Shown here in pieces: positions 1 through 8,757 of a stretch of 64,000 nucleotides of DNA (positions are counted from its first letter, which is position 1; every line of letters begins with the position of its first letter). Under the pieces are notes generated by a model, which was not told the origin of the DNA, did not search any database, and worked only from the letters and a program-made list of their open reading frames with translations. The DNA comes from JAHEJA01 sp965657215. Its GTDB lineage: Bacteria > Pseudomonadota > Alphaproteobacteria > Rhodobacterales > Rhodobacteraceae. The translations under genes were made by a program, and so were the position numbers. Where the stretch lies: the NCBI GenBank assembly GCA_965657215.1, contig CBFHNR010000005.1:87009-151008 (forward strand), written 5' to 3'.

Positions 1-933
1 GGGCGCAAGCACCGCAATTGCCGCGGGCAAGTACTTCTGCATACCGCCGATAAAGTGATAGAAGAGATCGGTTTCACCACCTTGGGGTCCAGAAAACGCG
101 TTTTTCCCAGTCTCCATATCGATGATGGAATGATGAATATGCATCGCGCTTCCAGGTTCGGATTCTATAGGCTTCGCCATAAAGGTCGCGAAGCAATCAT
201 GCCGCAGAGCCGCCTCGCGAATGAGGCGTTTGAAGTAAAACACTTCGTCCGCCAATTTGATTGGATCCCCATGAAGCAAGTTGATTTCCAACTGACCCGC
301 GCCGCCTTCTTGGGTGATGCCATCAATTTCAAACCCTTGCGCTTCGGCAAAGTCGTAGATGTCATCAATCACAGGGCCAAATTCATCCACTGCCGTCATT
401 GAATAGGCTTGGCGCGCGGCGGCAGGACGTCCAGTGCGACCCATCATTGGGGCGATTTCCTGAGCTGGATCAATGTTTCTGGCGACAAGGAAAAATTCCA
501 TTTCAGGCGCGACAATCGGATCCCAGCCTTGTTTGCGATAGAGATCGACGACACGCTTTAGGACGTTGCGCGGAGCAAAGGGAACGGGCTCGTCTTTGCG
601 GTCATAGGCATCATGGATAACTTGAAGGGTCCAGTCTGCTGTCCAAGGCGCTGCCGTCGTCGTGCTTAGATCCGGTTTCAAGATCATATCGCGTTCGATA
701 AATCCATCCTTGCCTGCAGCTTCGCCCCAATCCCCTGTGATCGTTTGATAAAATATAGAATCGGGAAGGTAGAACGTGCCTTGGCGCGCGAACTTCGACG
801 CAGGCACAGCTTTGCCGCGTGCAATGCCAGGCAGGTCTGAGATGACACATTCCACCTCGTCGAGCTTGCGTCCCTCAAGATAGGCCTGAGCCGCAGGGGG
901 AAGTGTCGAAATTAGGTCGTCAAGCGTGCTCAT
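1..933 (-). CDS. Glutamine synthetase family protein (gamma-glutamyl ligase, PuuA-like), 3' end cut by window
   Basis: An open frame starts at ATG 933-931 and runs without a stop for 311 codons to the window edge, so the C-terminal third is missing. Seen: the catalytic-domain signatures QEGGAGQLEINL and FMAKP, followed by a histidine-rich stretch like the HxH region of the family. Members of this branch join glutamate to an amine using ATP, as PuuA does with putrescine; they differ from GlnA in lacking nitrogen-assimilation context. The start overlaps the stop of the amidotransferase gene by four bases (ATGA), so the two are translationally coupled. It is the second such ligase in the operon. 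The substrate is inferred only as an amine or amino compound. Confidence 0.9.
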   Translation of the reverse strand, partial: MSTLDDLISTLPPAAQAYLEGRKLDEVECVISDLPGIARGKAVPASKFARQGTFYLPDSIFYQTITGDWGEAAGKDGFIERDMILKPDLSTTTAAPWTADWTLQVIHDAYDRKDEPVPFAPRNVLKRVVDLYRKQGWDPIVAPEMEFFLVARNIDPAQEIAPMMGRTGRPAAARQAYSMTAVDEFGPVIDDIYDFAEAQGFEIDGITQEGGAGQLEINLLHGDPIKLADEVFYFKRLIREAALRHDCFATFMAKPIESEPGSAMHIHHSIIDMETGKNAFSGPQGGETDLFYHFIGGMQKYLPAAIAVLAP

Positions 934-1613
934 GACACAGGCTCCTTGCGTTTTAGAACGGAGGCAATTTCTTTGGCGAGGAGCGCGTTTGAAAGAGGCT
1001 GATCCATTTTGCTACGTGCTTTTTCCACAAGCTCTGGCGGCACAGTAGCGCTGCGATATGTGGCAAGCCCATCTACGACAGCTGCGCTAAATTCGGGATG
1101 CGCTTGGACTGTGAAAATATGATCTCCATAAGATATCATCGCGTTTTGGCAATGTGCGTTTGATCCCAATACCTTGGCTCCTTGCGGGAGCTGGACAACT
1201 TGGTCCTGGTGCCATGCGTTCAATGAAACAGGCTGCCCTTTGAACGTATACTCCGTGTGGCCAACGGCCCAACCTCCGGAAAACTTCTCGACCTTGCCAC
1301 CCAAAGCTTGGGCGATGATTTGATGACCGAAACAAATGCCAACCAAGGGCAGTTTTTGTTGATCAATCTCTCGGATGAAGTCCTCAAGCGGTGGGATCCA
1401 ATTGTGATCCTCATAGGCGCCATGTTTTGAGCCTGTGATCAGCCATGCATCTGCCTCATTGGGTGAGGATGGGAATTGATTGTCCACAACATCATAAACC
1501 GCAAAATCAAACCCAAAATCGCCAAGCATAGATTTGAACAGATCTGCGTAATCGCCCAATACATCGCGGAGCTCATCTGCGCTGTGACCTGCTTGTAATA
1601 TTCCTAATTTCAT
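930..1613 (-). CDS. Class I glutamine amidotransferase-like hydrolase
   Basis: The 227-residue protein is a stand-alone GATase1 domain. The nucleophile elbow GICFGHQ (Cys near residue 94) and the later QAHPEF segment carrying the catalytic His are both visible, and no synthetase domain is attached. Stand-alone enzymes of this fold hydrolyse gamma-glutamyl bonds; in polyamine degradation PuuD releases glutamate from gamma-glutamyl-GABA. Lying between two gamma-glutamyl-ligase genes, it probably removes the glutamyl group at the end of the pathway, an inference from context. The sequence resembles the GMP-synthase-like amidotransferases more than PuuD itself. ATG 1613 is preceded by a GGTGA-type ribosome site, and the gene overlaps the next by ATGA. 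Confidence 0.85.
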   Translation of the reverse strand: MKLGILQAGHSADELRDVLGDYADLFKSMLGDFGFDFAVYDVVDNQFPSSPNEADAWLITGSKHGAYEDHNWIPPLEDFIREIDQQKLPLVGICFGHQIIAQALGGKVEKFSGGWAVGHTEYTFKGQPVSLNAWHQDQVVQLPQGAKVLGSNAHCQNAMISYGDHIFTVQAHPEFSAAVVDGLATYRSATVPPELVEKARSKMDQPLSNALLAKEIASVLKRKEPVS

Positions 1614-1646
1614 AATTCACCATTATTTCAAAATATCTGGATCAGG

Positions 1647-2981
1647 TTAGACCGTTTCCAAATAAATTTCAGCCTGCTCTGTTTGGCTAAGATCTTTCAT
1701 GTAGTCGTGTTCTTGCCGTTTGGTTAATACCATGTTTCTGATCAAGTTCTCGGGAAAAATGCGTTTTGTGATGTCACTTGCATCAAACGCATCGATGGCA
1801 TCGGACCAGGTTGGGCAAAGTTGTGGGACATCCAAATTATAGGCGCTTCCCGTGATCGGGGCGGGTGGGGTGCGTTTGTCCTGAATGCCGACCAACGCCG
1901 CGCCCAAAATTGCAGTTAACAATAAATAGGGGCTGACGTCGCCACCGGCCACGCGATGTTCGATCCGCCGCGCTGCGGTTGATCCTGAGGGAATTCGAAT
2001 AGCTGCCGTGCGATTTTCATAGCCCCAGCAGATGCCTGTCGGCGCGTGGCTGTCTGGCACCATACGGTCATAGCTATTTGCATGGGGTGCAAAAATTAGC
2101 GTGCAATCAGACATAGCATCGATACAGCCAGCAACCGCGTGACGGAGGACATCAGAACCCTTCTGCGAGCCATCATCAAATATATTCTTTCCGGCATCAT
2201 CCAAAACAGAGAAATGTGTATGCAATCCTGATCCTGCATAGTCAGGGTAGGGTTTCGCCATAAAGCTTGCAGCAAAACCATGACGACGCGCGATCCCTTT
2301 GACCAACATCTTGAACAACCACGCATCATCTGCGGCGCGCAATGCATCGTCGCAATGCATGAGATTTATCTCAAATTGCCCAAGGCCAGACTCGGAAATG
2401 GCGGTATCCGCAGGAATGCCCATATCTTCGCAGGCGTCATAAAGGTCAGTAAAGAATTCATCAAAGCTATCTAGTGCACTTAGCGAAAGAGTGTCTGCCG
2501 CATGCCGTCTTTTGCCAGAGGTCGGCGACACTGGAACTTGGGGTTTGCGTTGACGATCATCAATGAGATAAAATTCCATCTCCATCGCGACGACAGGAGT
2601 CAGTCCCAAATCCTTATATTGCGAGACAACGGAATTGAGGGCATGTCTGGGATCGCCATCAAAGGGGCGACCATCATCATGGAACATCCAAATCGGCAAA
2701 AGGGCAGTCGGGGCATTGAGCCAAGGCATAGGCACAAAGCCCCGTTCAGTCGGTTGTAGAACCCCATCGGCATCACCACTGTCAAAGACAAGGGGGCTAT
2801 TCTCAATGTCGTTTCCCCAAATGTCCAAATTCAGAACAGACAAAGGAAACCGTGCGCCACTGCCTTCCATTTTGTCGGCATAACGCGTCGGAATACGTTT
2901 TCCGCGGGCTTGTCCGTTTAGATCTGAGGCCGCAATGCGAATGGTTTTTATTTCAGGGTGCTCGTGAAGCCAGGTCGTCAT
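1647..2981 (-). CDS. Glutamine synthetase family protein (gamma-glutamyl ligase)
   Basis: The start at ATG 2981 (MTTWLHEHPE) is chosen because GGTGATAAA lies just upstream; the frame is open 22 codons further without a good ribosome site. The 444-residue length is normal for the family. An N-terminal beta-grasp domain is followed by the catalytic domain with ESGLGQFEINL, the FMAKPYPDYAGSGLHTH metal and glutamate-binding region, and NRTAAIRIPSG near the phosphate-binding arginines. It is a paralogue of the ligase at the window's left edge. Two ligases plus one hydrolase suggest either two amine substrates or a mixed enzyme. It is separated by 112 bases from the upstream permease gene. Confidence 0.9.
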   Translation of the reverse strand: MTTWLHEHPEIKTIRIAASDLNGQARGKRIPTRYADKMEGSGARFPLSVLNLDIWGNDIENSPLVFDSGDADGVLQPTERGFVPMPWLNAPTALLPIWMFHDDGRPFDGDPRHALNSVVSQYKDLGLTPVVAMEMEFYLIDDRQRKPQVPVSPTSGKRRHAADTLSLSALDSFDEFFTDLYDACEDMGIPADTAISESGLGQFEINLMHCDDALRAADDAWLFKMLVKGIARRHGFAASFMAKPYPDYAGSGLHTHFSVLDDAGKNIFDDGSQKGSDVLRHAVAGCIDAMSDCTLIFAPHANSYDRMVPDSHAPTGICWGYENRTAAIRIPSGSTAARRIEHRVAGGDVSPYLLLTAILGAALVGIQDKRTPPAPITGSAYNLDVPQLCPTWSDAIDAFDASDITKRIFPENLIRNMVLTKRQEHDYMKDLSQTEQAEIYLETV

Positions 2982-3093
2982 TTTATCACCAGTTTGGGTA
3001 TGCGCGCGCGATTGCACGTCACAAATTACCCTGAGTTTTTGTTTCAACAGGGGGGTAAATCCCTACTGAAATAATTTGATCAAATTTAGCTTA

Positions 3094-3900
3094 CTACCGA
3101 ATGAGATTTAAACGCAAGCGAATTTTCGATTGGTTGGCTTGGGGAAGATGGCGGTTCAAACGTTTGTTGATTATGCCAAAAATACCAATGACGATAAGCG
3201 TCAAAATTATGAAATATCCTGCGAGAATTGGATAGGGGATAAAGGGGTTGAAGGTTTTGTCGGCAAAATAGCTTGCATAATACAGGGCGTCACCGCGTTG
3301 CTGCCATGCAGGGAAACCTGAGAAATAGACAAGCGTCGTGGCGTGAAACAAAAAGATGGCCTCGTTGGTATAGGCAGGCCAGGCTAAGCGCAGCATCGTC
3401 GGCCAGATCACGCGCTTGAACCGTGTCCATCCTGTCATGCCATAGGCATCGGCGGCTTCAACGTCGCCTTTTGGTATGGATTGCAGTGCGCCATAGAAGA
3501 TTTCACCTGAATACGCGGCTGTATTGCAGAATAAGACAACCAATGCACCGAGCCATGCCGCTGTAAAGGGGGCAAAAATGGGGACCGATTGTTTGAGGCT
3601 CAGGAACAAGAAATAGGCAAAGAAGAACTGAATAAACAGCGGTGATCCGCGAAAGATAAAGATGAACCATTCAGCAGGCTTGCGCACCCATATTGACCTA
3701 GATGCTTTTCCGACGGCCAAAGCTGTTGCTAGGATAAACCCAGAGACGAGAGCAAAGAGGCCGAAATAGATATTCCAAATCATACCCGAGCCAATCAAGG
3801 TGAATTGATGGCACAAAGTGAAATCAGAGCGCGGCAGCAGTCGTTCGCCAATCCCAATAGAGCGAAGCCCATAATCCGCGATGATGTCTAAACAGCTCAT
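3094..3900 (-). CDS. Polar amino-acid type ABC transporter permease (HisM/OccM-like)
   Basis: This 268-residue inner-membrane protein has about five hydrophobic segments and the EAA loop of binding-protein-dependent permeases (EAADAYGMTGWTRFKRVIWP, around residue 160), which contacts the ATPase. The preceding FIFRGSPLFIQFFFAYF is typical of the histidine/octopine/polar amino-acid family (HAAT). It overlaps the other permease by four bases (ATGA), consistent with a heterodimer. The neighbouring oxidase and gamma-glutamyl ligases suggest the cargo is a basic amino acid, opine or amine; the exact substrate cannot be read from the sequence. Confidence 0.92.
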   Translation of the reverse strand: MSCLDIIADYGLRSIGIGERLLPRSDFTLCHQFTLIGSGMIWNIYFGLFALVSGFILATALAVGKASRSIWVRKPAEWFIFIFRGSPLFIQFFFAYFLFLSLKQSVPIFAPFTAAWLGALVVLFCNTAAYSGEIFYGALQSIPKGDVEAADAYGMTGWTRFKRVIWPTMLRLAWPAYTNEAIFLFHATTLVYFSGFPAWQQRGDALYYASYFADKTFNPFIPYPILAGYFIILTLIVIGIFGIINKRLNRHLPQANQSKIRLRLNLIR

Positions 3901-4781
3901 GCTTGAGCCCTCCGTTGCGCTTCTCCGCCTGTGGTGGCTTGGCCTTTTGTGAGCTTGAGCATCACTTTCTCAAGGACGATTTCGGACAGGCGTGTAAAGG
4001 CGAGATAGAAAATCAAGAGGGCGAAGAAATACCACATTCGCCAATCTCCATGGGGATAATCCGTGAAGCGTTCGGTTTTGGTTCCGCCCAGCTCGCGCGC
4101 CCAATAGACGATGTCTTCGATACCCAAAAGGAACAAGAGCGGCGTTGCTTTGATCAAAACCATCCATAGATTTCCCAACCCAGGAAGCGCATAGACCCAC
4201 ATCTGCGGCACTAAGATGCGCCAAAAAGTTTGTCTTTCGTTCATCCCATAGGCGGCGGCTGTTTCGAGCTGTGTCTTGGGAACAGCGCGCATGGCGCCAA
4301 ACAAAACATTGGCGGCAAAGGCTCCAAAAACGATGGAAAAGGTGAGAACGGCGATGGCAAAACCATAGACTTCGTGAATCCATTGTGGGGCTGTGCCCAA
4401 GGGCATTTTGGCGGCTGAACAGACCACGAAATCGTTTCCTTGGCGAATAGGATCCGTCCAATCGGGACAGAGTATTTTGTGACGCGACCATTCTATGAGC
4501 TGATCAAGAGCAATGACAAAAAACAAGAAGAAGGCGATATCAGGAACACCGCGCACCACAGCGATATACCCCCGACCAAGCCAGCTGAGGGGTGCAAATT
4601 GCGAGCGTGCTGCCATGGCACCGCCAAAGCCAAAGCCAAGGGCAACAGGGGCCGTGATCGCCAGTAGCGTGAGAACAGTGACAAAGGATTGATAGAACCC
4701 CATATGTTTGCCGGTTGTTAGGTAACAGGCAAACCATCGAAAGGTTTCTAGCTGCGACGGATCACTGCAAAATTCAAACAT
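3897..4781 (-). CDS. Polar amino-acid type ABC transporter permease (HisQ/OccQ-like)
   Basis: The start at ATG 4781 (MFEFCSDPSQ) is preferred because AAGGACG lies upstream and it gives an eight-base overlap with the oxidase gene; the frame continues 13 codons further. The 294-residue product has several membrane segments and the EAA loop (ETAAAYGMNERQTFWRILVP) of HAAT-family permeases. An extended periplasmic loop of about 50 residues with two cysteines (ILCPDW, FVVCSAAK) lies between the second and third hydrophobic segments; it is longer than in short HisQ proteins. It pairs with the downstream permease. Confidence 0.9.
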   Translation of the reverse strand: MFEFCSDPSQLETFRWFACYLTTGKHMGFYQSFVTVLTLLAITAPVALGFGFGGAMAARSQFAPLSWLGRGYIAVVRGVPDIAFFLFFVIALDQLIEWSRHKILCPDWTDPIRQGNDFVVCSAAKMPLGTAPQWIHEVYGFAIAVLTFSIVFGAFAANVLFGAMRAVPKTQLETAAAYGMNERQTFWRILVPQMWVYALPGLGNLWMVLIKATPLLFLLGIEDIVYWARELGGTKTERFTDYPHGDWRMWYFFALLIFYLAFTRLSEIVLEKVMLKLTKGQATTGGEAQRRAQA

Positions 4782-5880
4782 CAGGGCGTCCTTGTTCTGG
4801 TGGCGTCGGGCGAAAGCCATAGGGCGCTGTCATCGGATTTGGGTCTAATCCAAGGAGGCTATCAACACAGGTTCTCGCAGCCATTGGGGCATTTGTCACG
4901 CCGCCATGCATCGCCATGACCGAAAGATTGGCAAATGGATCAACCCTCCCAATAATTGGCAAGCCATCTGGCGGTAAAACACGCGTTCCGATTGAAAAGC
5001 TGCTTACTCTGAGGGGATTACTTTGCGCATTGGGAATGTCAAAATTGTCTTGTACTTGGTTGACCAATCCCAAAGCCGCATCCGCGACACTTAGCTCACC
5101 ACTGAAATCTTGATCAAAGGTTCCCCCAATCAAAAGCGATCCATCACCGCTTTGGCGGACATGAAAATCAGGCCCCATGATCATATGCGTGAGAAATGGA
5201 TCAATTGGCTGAGTACGTACCAAAAGACCGCGAGACTGTTCCAGATGAAACGGAACACCAACTGTTTGCAAAAGCGCGGGCGTGCCATGACCTGCGGCCA
5301 AGATCACATGATCGGCCAGTATCGGACCATTCGATGTCATGGCGCCTGTGATCTGTGTGCCCTCGTTGATTAAGCCATGCACGTGCGCGGTGACTGTCTT
5401 GGCTTGCGATAGCGCCAATAGTTGATCCGCAACGGTCGCGGTTTCGACGCCGACTTCATCCTGAGTCAAAAGGGCGCATTCTGGCGCGCCTCGGAACGAC
5501 GGGAGGTCGCGCAAAATATCTTGGCGTGTCGCCATCGCGATTGGATAGCCCCAATCGTGATGGGTGTGATAGGCATCCTGTAAGGCATCATCAGATAAAT
5601 CAAAAACGAGGCTCGGACGGCGCTGGGCCGCCAAATCAGGATGTTGATGTATCAGATCATGCCACATAAGGCGTGACGCATTTCGGAATTGAAAATAAGT
5701 GGGATCATTGTCGACATGGGCATTCACCCAGCCCCAAGAGGCACCGCTGGCTGTGGCCCCACTGCCGATAGGATGTGACGCAACACAGGTAATCCGCGCC
5801 TTAGGAAGCCGCTGAGCCACCTCATAGGCAAGACACGATCCCAAGATACCTTGGCCGATTATAAGTATGTGTTGAGACAT
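4774..5880 (-). CDS. FAD-dependent amine/D-amino-acid oxidoreductase (DadA/PuuB-like)
   Basis: The 368-residue protein begins with a Rossmann FAD-binding motif (IIGQGILGSCLAYEVA, residues 6-21) and ends with the FAD-contacting segment RVLPPDGLPIIGR and a GGVTNAP region typical of the DAO superfamily. Such enzymes oxidise the C-N bond of amines or amino acids; PuuB oxidises gamma-glutamylputrescine. It sits inside the transporter operon, just downstream of a terminator-like hairpin that follows the binding-protein gene, and its end overlaps the permease start. Together with the gamma-glutamyl ligases this supports a glutamylate-then-oxidise pathway. Sarcosine-type or opine substrates cannot be excluded. 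Confidence 0.85.
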   Translation of the reverse strand: MSQHILIIGQGILGSCLAYEVAQRLPKARITCVASHPIGSGATASGASWGWVNAHVDNDPTYFQFRNASRLMWHDLIHQHPDLAAQRRPSLVFDLSDDALQDAYHTHHDWGYPIAMATRQDILRDLPSFRGAPECALLTQDEVGVETATVADQLLALSQAKTVTAHVHGLINEGTQITGAMTSNGPILADHVILAAGHGTPALLQTVGVPFHLEQSRGLLVRTQPIDPFLTHMIMGPDFHVRQSGDGSLLIGGTFDQDFSGELSVADAALGLVNQVQDNFDIPNAQSNPLRVSSFSIGTRVLPPDGLPIIGRVDPFANLSVMAMHGGVTNAPMAARTCVDSLLGLDPNPMTAPYGFRPTPPEQGRPDV

Positions 5881-5890
5881 CGTATAAATT

Positions 5891-5926
5891 CAAAAAAGAC
5901 CGGCACGCAATCTGCGGCCGGTCTCG
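5891..5926 (-). terminator. Intra-operon terminator hairpin after the binding-protein gene
   Basis: On the minus strand GACCGGC at the 5' arm and GCCGGTC at the 3' arm (plus-strand 5917-5923 and 5898-5904) form a seven-base-pair stem with a 12-base loop, followed by six T residues. It lies between the binding-protein stop (5944) and the oxidase start (5880). It probably lowers expression of the oxidase and permeases relative to the ATPase and binding protein. Confidence 0.75.
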
Positions 5927-5943
5927 ATTTCATAAAGCAAAGC

Positions 5944-6666
5944 TTAGAATTTTTCGCCGATGCCGTGCTTTTCGATCAACGCGTTCAAAGATCCGTCTGC
6001 TTTCATAGAGTCGATTGCAGCTGTGAATTTGTCACGAAGCTCTGCATCGGATTTGCGAAGACCCATGCCAACGCCGCCACCGATAAGAACAGATTGACCA
6101 ACGATTGAAAGGTCTGCATCTGACTCTGCGATTGGCTCCAAATAGGCTTTGTCCGCAAGAACCGCGTCCGCTTCGCCGTTTTTCACTGCTGCAACTGTTT
6201 CTTCTGGTGTTGCGAATTCAACCAAAGTCGCGCCAGATTCCGCAATGTAGCTTGCTTGGATTGTGTTGGATTGTGCTGCGATAACGCCGCCTGCAAAATC
6301 AACATCCGCTGACATTGCGAGGAACGCAGATGGATCAGGCTGTGTGTAGTTTGTTGTGAAGTCGATTTTCTCTTTGCGCTCATCCGTGATGGACATGCCA
6401 GCAATGATAGTGTCGTAGTTGCCAGAAACGAGGTTCGGGATAATGCTATCCCAGTCGTTTGTGACCCACTCACATGTCAATTCCGCGCGTGCGCAAAGCT
6501 CGTCACCCAATTCACGCTCAAAGCCTGCAACTTCACCGTTATCATCGATGAAGTTGTATGGAGGGTAAGCGCCCTCGGTGCCCATGCGAACGACAGAGTG
6601 GCTTCCTGCGAGGGCAACGCCTGCAGTCAAAGCAAGTGCTGCTGTGCTTAAGATTAGGTTTTTCAT
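5944..6666 (-). CDS. Periplasmic polar amino-acid binding protein of ABC transporter (HisJ/ArtJ-like)
   Basis: The 240-residue protein starts with a Sec signal peptide (MKNLILSTAALALTAGVALA, cleaved near residue 20). The mature part has the family 3 solute-binding pattern, with GTEGAYPPYNFIDDNGEVAGFERELGD split by the ligand pocket and a later ADAVLADKAYL segment. It delivers the cargo to the two permeases encoded downstream. The gene lies between the ATPase gene and a hairpin terminator, an arrangement that favours excess binding protein. Ligand class (basic amino acid, opine or amine) is inferred from the family and neighbours. Confidence 0.92.
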   Translation of the reverse strand: MKNLILSTAALALTAGVALAGSHSVVRMGTEGAYPPYNFIDDNGEVAGFERELGDELCARAELTCEWVTNDWDSIIPNLVSGNYDTIIAGMSITDERKEKIDFTTNYTQPDPSAFLAMSADVDFAGGVIAAQSNTIQASYIAESGATLVEFATPEETVAAVKNGEADAVLADKAYLEPIAESDADLSIVGQSVLIGGGVGMGLRKSDAELRDKFTAAIDSMKADGSLNALIEKHGIGEKF

Positions 6667-6689
6667 AGTCTCTACTCCCTAGAGGTTGG

Positions 6690-7466
6690 TTATGCGGCTA
6701 CAGTCGAACTTAGGAACTGCTGGAGTCGCCTTGATTTCGGCGCACCAAATAGGTCAGTTGGTGCGCCTTGCTCTTCGATCAAGCCTTGGTGAAGGAAAAC
6801 AACATGATCTGACACGTCAGCGGCCATTTTCATGTCATGCGTCACGATCAACATTGTCCGCCCTTCGGCCGCCAAATCTTTGATCACTTTCACCACTTCT
6901 TGTTCTAATTCTGGATCTAATGCGGAGGTTGGTTCATCAAACAGGAGGGCTTCTGGTTCCATACAAAGCGCGCGCGCAATTGCGGCGCGTTGTTGTTGGC
7001 CACCAGAGAGCTGGGCTGGATAGACATCACATTTATCACCGATGCCGACCTTGTCCAAATATTGGCGCGCGGCGACCTCGACCTCTTGTGGGTCACGTTT
7101 AAGAACCGTAAGCGGGGCTTCCATCACGTTTTGCAAAATCGTCATATGCGCCCAGAGATTAAACTGTTGGAACACCATAGAGAGGTTTGTCCGTATCCGC
7201 ATAACTTGGTTGCGATCTGCGGGGACGCGATTAAGCCCTGTTCCGCGCCATGTCACAGGTTCACCTTTGAACAAGACATCCCCTTGTTGGCTATCCTCTA
7301 ACAAATTTGCGCACCGAAGCAATGTCGATTTCCCTGATCCAGAGGATCCAATAAGGGATACAACATCACCGCGCTTTGCCGTGATATCGACACCCTTTAT
7401 CACCTCAAGCGCACCATAGGCCTTGTGAAGGTTACGAATTTCTATGACGGGGCTTTGGTCAGACAC
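6690..7466 (-). CDS. Polar amino-acid ABC transporter ATP-binding protein (HisP/GlnQ-like)
   Basis: This is the first gene of the amine operon, starting at GTG 7466. The 258-residue ATPase shows Walker A GSSGSGKST (residues about 36-44), the signature LSGGQQQR, Walker B LLFDEPTSAL and the switch His in LIVTHDM. It energises the two downstream permeases. The cassette is of the HisP type, with an insertion between Walker A and the Q loop (RGTGLNRVPADRNQ) that is common in octopine/histidine transporters. The upstream 92 bases before the next gene should hold the operon promoter; no linked regulator gene is seen. Confidence 0.93.
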   Translation of the reverse strand: MSDQSPVIEIRNLHKAYGALEVIKGVDITAKRGDVVSLIGSSGSGKSTLLRCANLLEDSQQGDVLFKGEPVTWRGTGLNRVPADRNQVMRIRTNLSMVFQQFNLWAHMTILQNVMEAPLTVLKRDPQEVEVAARQYLDKVGIGDKCDVYPAQLSGGQQQRAAIARALCMEPEALLFDEPTSALDPELEQEVVKVIKDLAAEGRTMLIVTHDMKMAADVSDHVVFLHQGLIEEQGAPTDLFGAPKSRRLQQFLSSTVAA

Positions 7467-7558
7467 GTGATTCCTGTGGGCTTGTTAGTGGTGACCATAC
7501 AATAAGGATCAATTTGGGGGCATGGCAACGCCCAATGCGACACTAATTGACCAAAACG

Positions 7559-8320
7559 TCAACACATGTCGGAGATTTTGGTCATTTCGTCAGGTGTTGG
7601 TGGGGTGGGAACGTCAAAATAACGACGTGGGTCTATTTTTATAAATCCATTAAGTCCTAACGTCGCGCGGTCTTTGGGCGAAAGTTGCTGGAATGCGTTC
7701 AAAACGCGCGACTCGATCTGGGAAGAATCAGTCTGTTTTGAACAAATATAGGGCAACGCAGGCGTCGGTTGGGTGCGCTCCAATTCACAAAGATCTGCGG
7801 CAAAGGCGTCATATCGTTGAATAAGGCGCCATGAATGCGCATCTATGGCGCAATAATCGGCCTCTCCCTGTGCGACCATCAAAGCAGATGCGACATGGGC
7901 GTGACTTTGCACAAGTTTAGTCGGTTTCAATCCTGATTGCAGCAGATGTGTTATCGGACCGGCCCATCCAGATTGCGAGAGCGCTTCGTTATAGGCATAT
8001 GTTCCTTTGACGATCTGCGAGAGGTCACGTGTTTCAGAGCATCGCGCCAAGAACACGCTATTGTAGTATCCCGCTGGGCATCCGTCCAAAGCATAATCGG
8101 GTGTGATCACGTAGTTTACGCTCTCCCGCAAGGAGACGCGAAAGGGCATGCCGCATGTTTGGGCGAGGATCAATTCAGGGTGGCGCCAAATGTCCCAGAG
8201 GTCTTGATCCTGTGACAAAGATAGGGATGAAAAACCTGTTCCTTGGCTGATGAGGGACCAAAACCGATCTGTTTCCTCGCGTGTTTCTACGCGGTCATAC
8301 ATTGGCAAAGCGGCTATCAT
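7559..8320 (-). CDS. PhnD-like phosphonate/phosphate-binding family protein without signal peptide
   Basis: The 253-residue protein resembles the PhnD/PtxB solute-binding fold: a start IAALPMYD like the mature N-terminus of such proteins, the QTCGMPFR segment, and a later repeated search-and-bind region (AHVASALMVAQGEADYCAIDA). It begins directly with the mature-like sequence and has no signal peptide, so it is probably cytoplasmic. There is no ABC permease or ATPase beside it. It overlaps the terB gene by four bases (ATGA). Its job is unknown; it may sense a small anion rather than transport it. Confidence 0.7.
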   Translation of the reverse strand: MIAALPMYDRVETREETDRFWSLISQGTGFSSLSLSQDQDLWDIWRHPELILAQTCGMPFRVSLRESVNYVITPDYALDGCPAGYYNSVFLARCSETRDLSQIVKGTYAYNEALSQSGWAGPITHLLQSGLKPTKLVQSHAHVASALMVAQGEADYCAIDAHSWRLIQRYDAFAADLCELERTQPTPALPYICSKQTDSSQIESRVLNAFQQLSPKDRATLGLNGFIKIDPRRYFDVPTPPTPDEMTKISDMC

Positions 8321-8757
8321 GCGTTGCGCGATACCTTTTGGCGGGCTGTTGCGCTGTCAACATCACTTACGCCCAAAAGCGAGGCAACAAGGCGCACAAG
8401 GGAATCTTCTTGGGCGTCACGAACTCCATCAGCCAAGACGATGCTCCATAAATCTTCGATAACCGCGATACGATCTTCATAGGCAACGGCATCTTTGATT
8501 GCACGGGTAAATCGCACAGTGTCGGGGGCTTCGCTTTCAAGGGTTTCGGCGTCCTTGCGTAATTTGACAACGTCTGTTGCCTCCATCGCATATCGCGCTC
8601 CCAAGAGTGTATCGATTGTGGCAATTTCTTCTGTGTCGTAGCTCCCGTCAGAGCGCGCAATGCGCACCATCAATGCGGCGAGCGATAGTTTGGCATCTTG
8701 GGGGGCGAGGGGGGATTGCGGTCCATCCAGAAGTGTTTTCAAAAAAGCAGCAAACAT
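8317..8757 (-). CDS. TerB-family (tellurite-resistance-like) protein
   Basis: The 146-residue protein is mostly helical and matches the TerB fold: LAALMVRIARSDGSYDTEE near residues 30-48 with the conserved acidic metal-binding pattern, then a second similar helix pair (EDLWSIVLADGVRDAQEDSLVRLVASLLG). Members occur in stress and membrane-associated metal-sensing systems, but tellurite resistance itself should not be assumed. It overlaps the DUF1330 gene (TAATG) and the PhnD-like gene (ATGA), so all three are one translational unit. Confidence 0.8.
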   Translation of the reverse strand: MFAAFLKTLLDGPQSPLAPQDAKLSLAALMVRIARSDGSYDTEEIATIDTLLGARYAMEATDVVKLRKDAETLESEAPDTVRFTRAIKDAVAYEDRIAVIEDLWSIVLADGVRDAQEDSLVRLVASLLGVSDVDSATARQKVSRNA

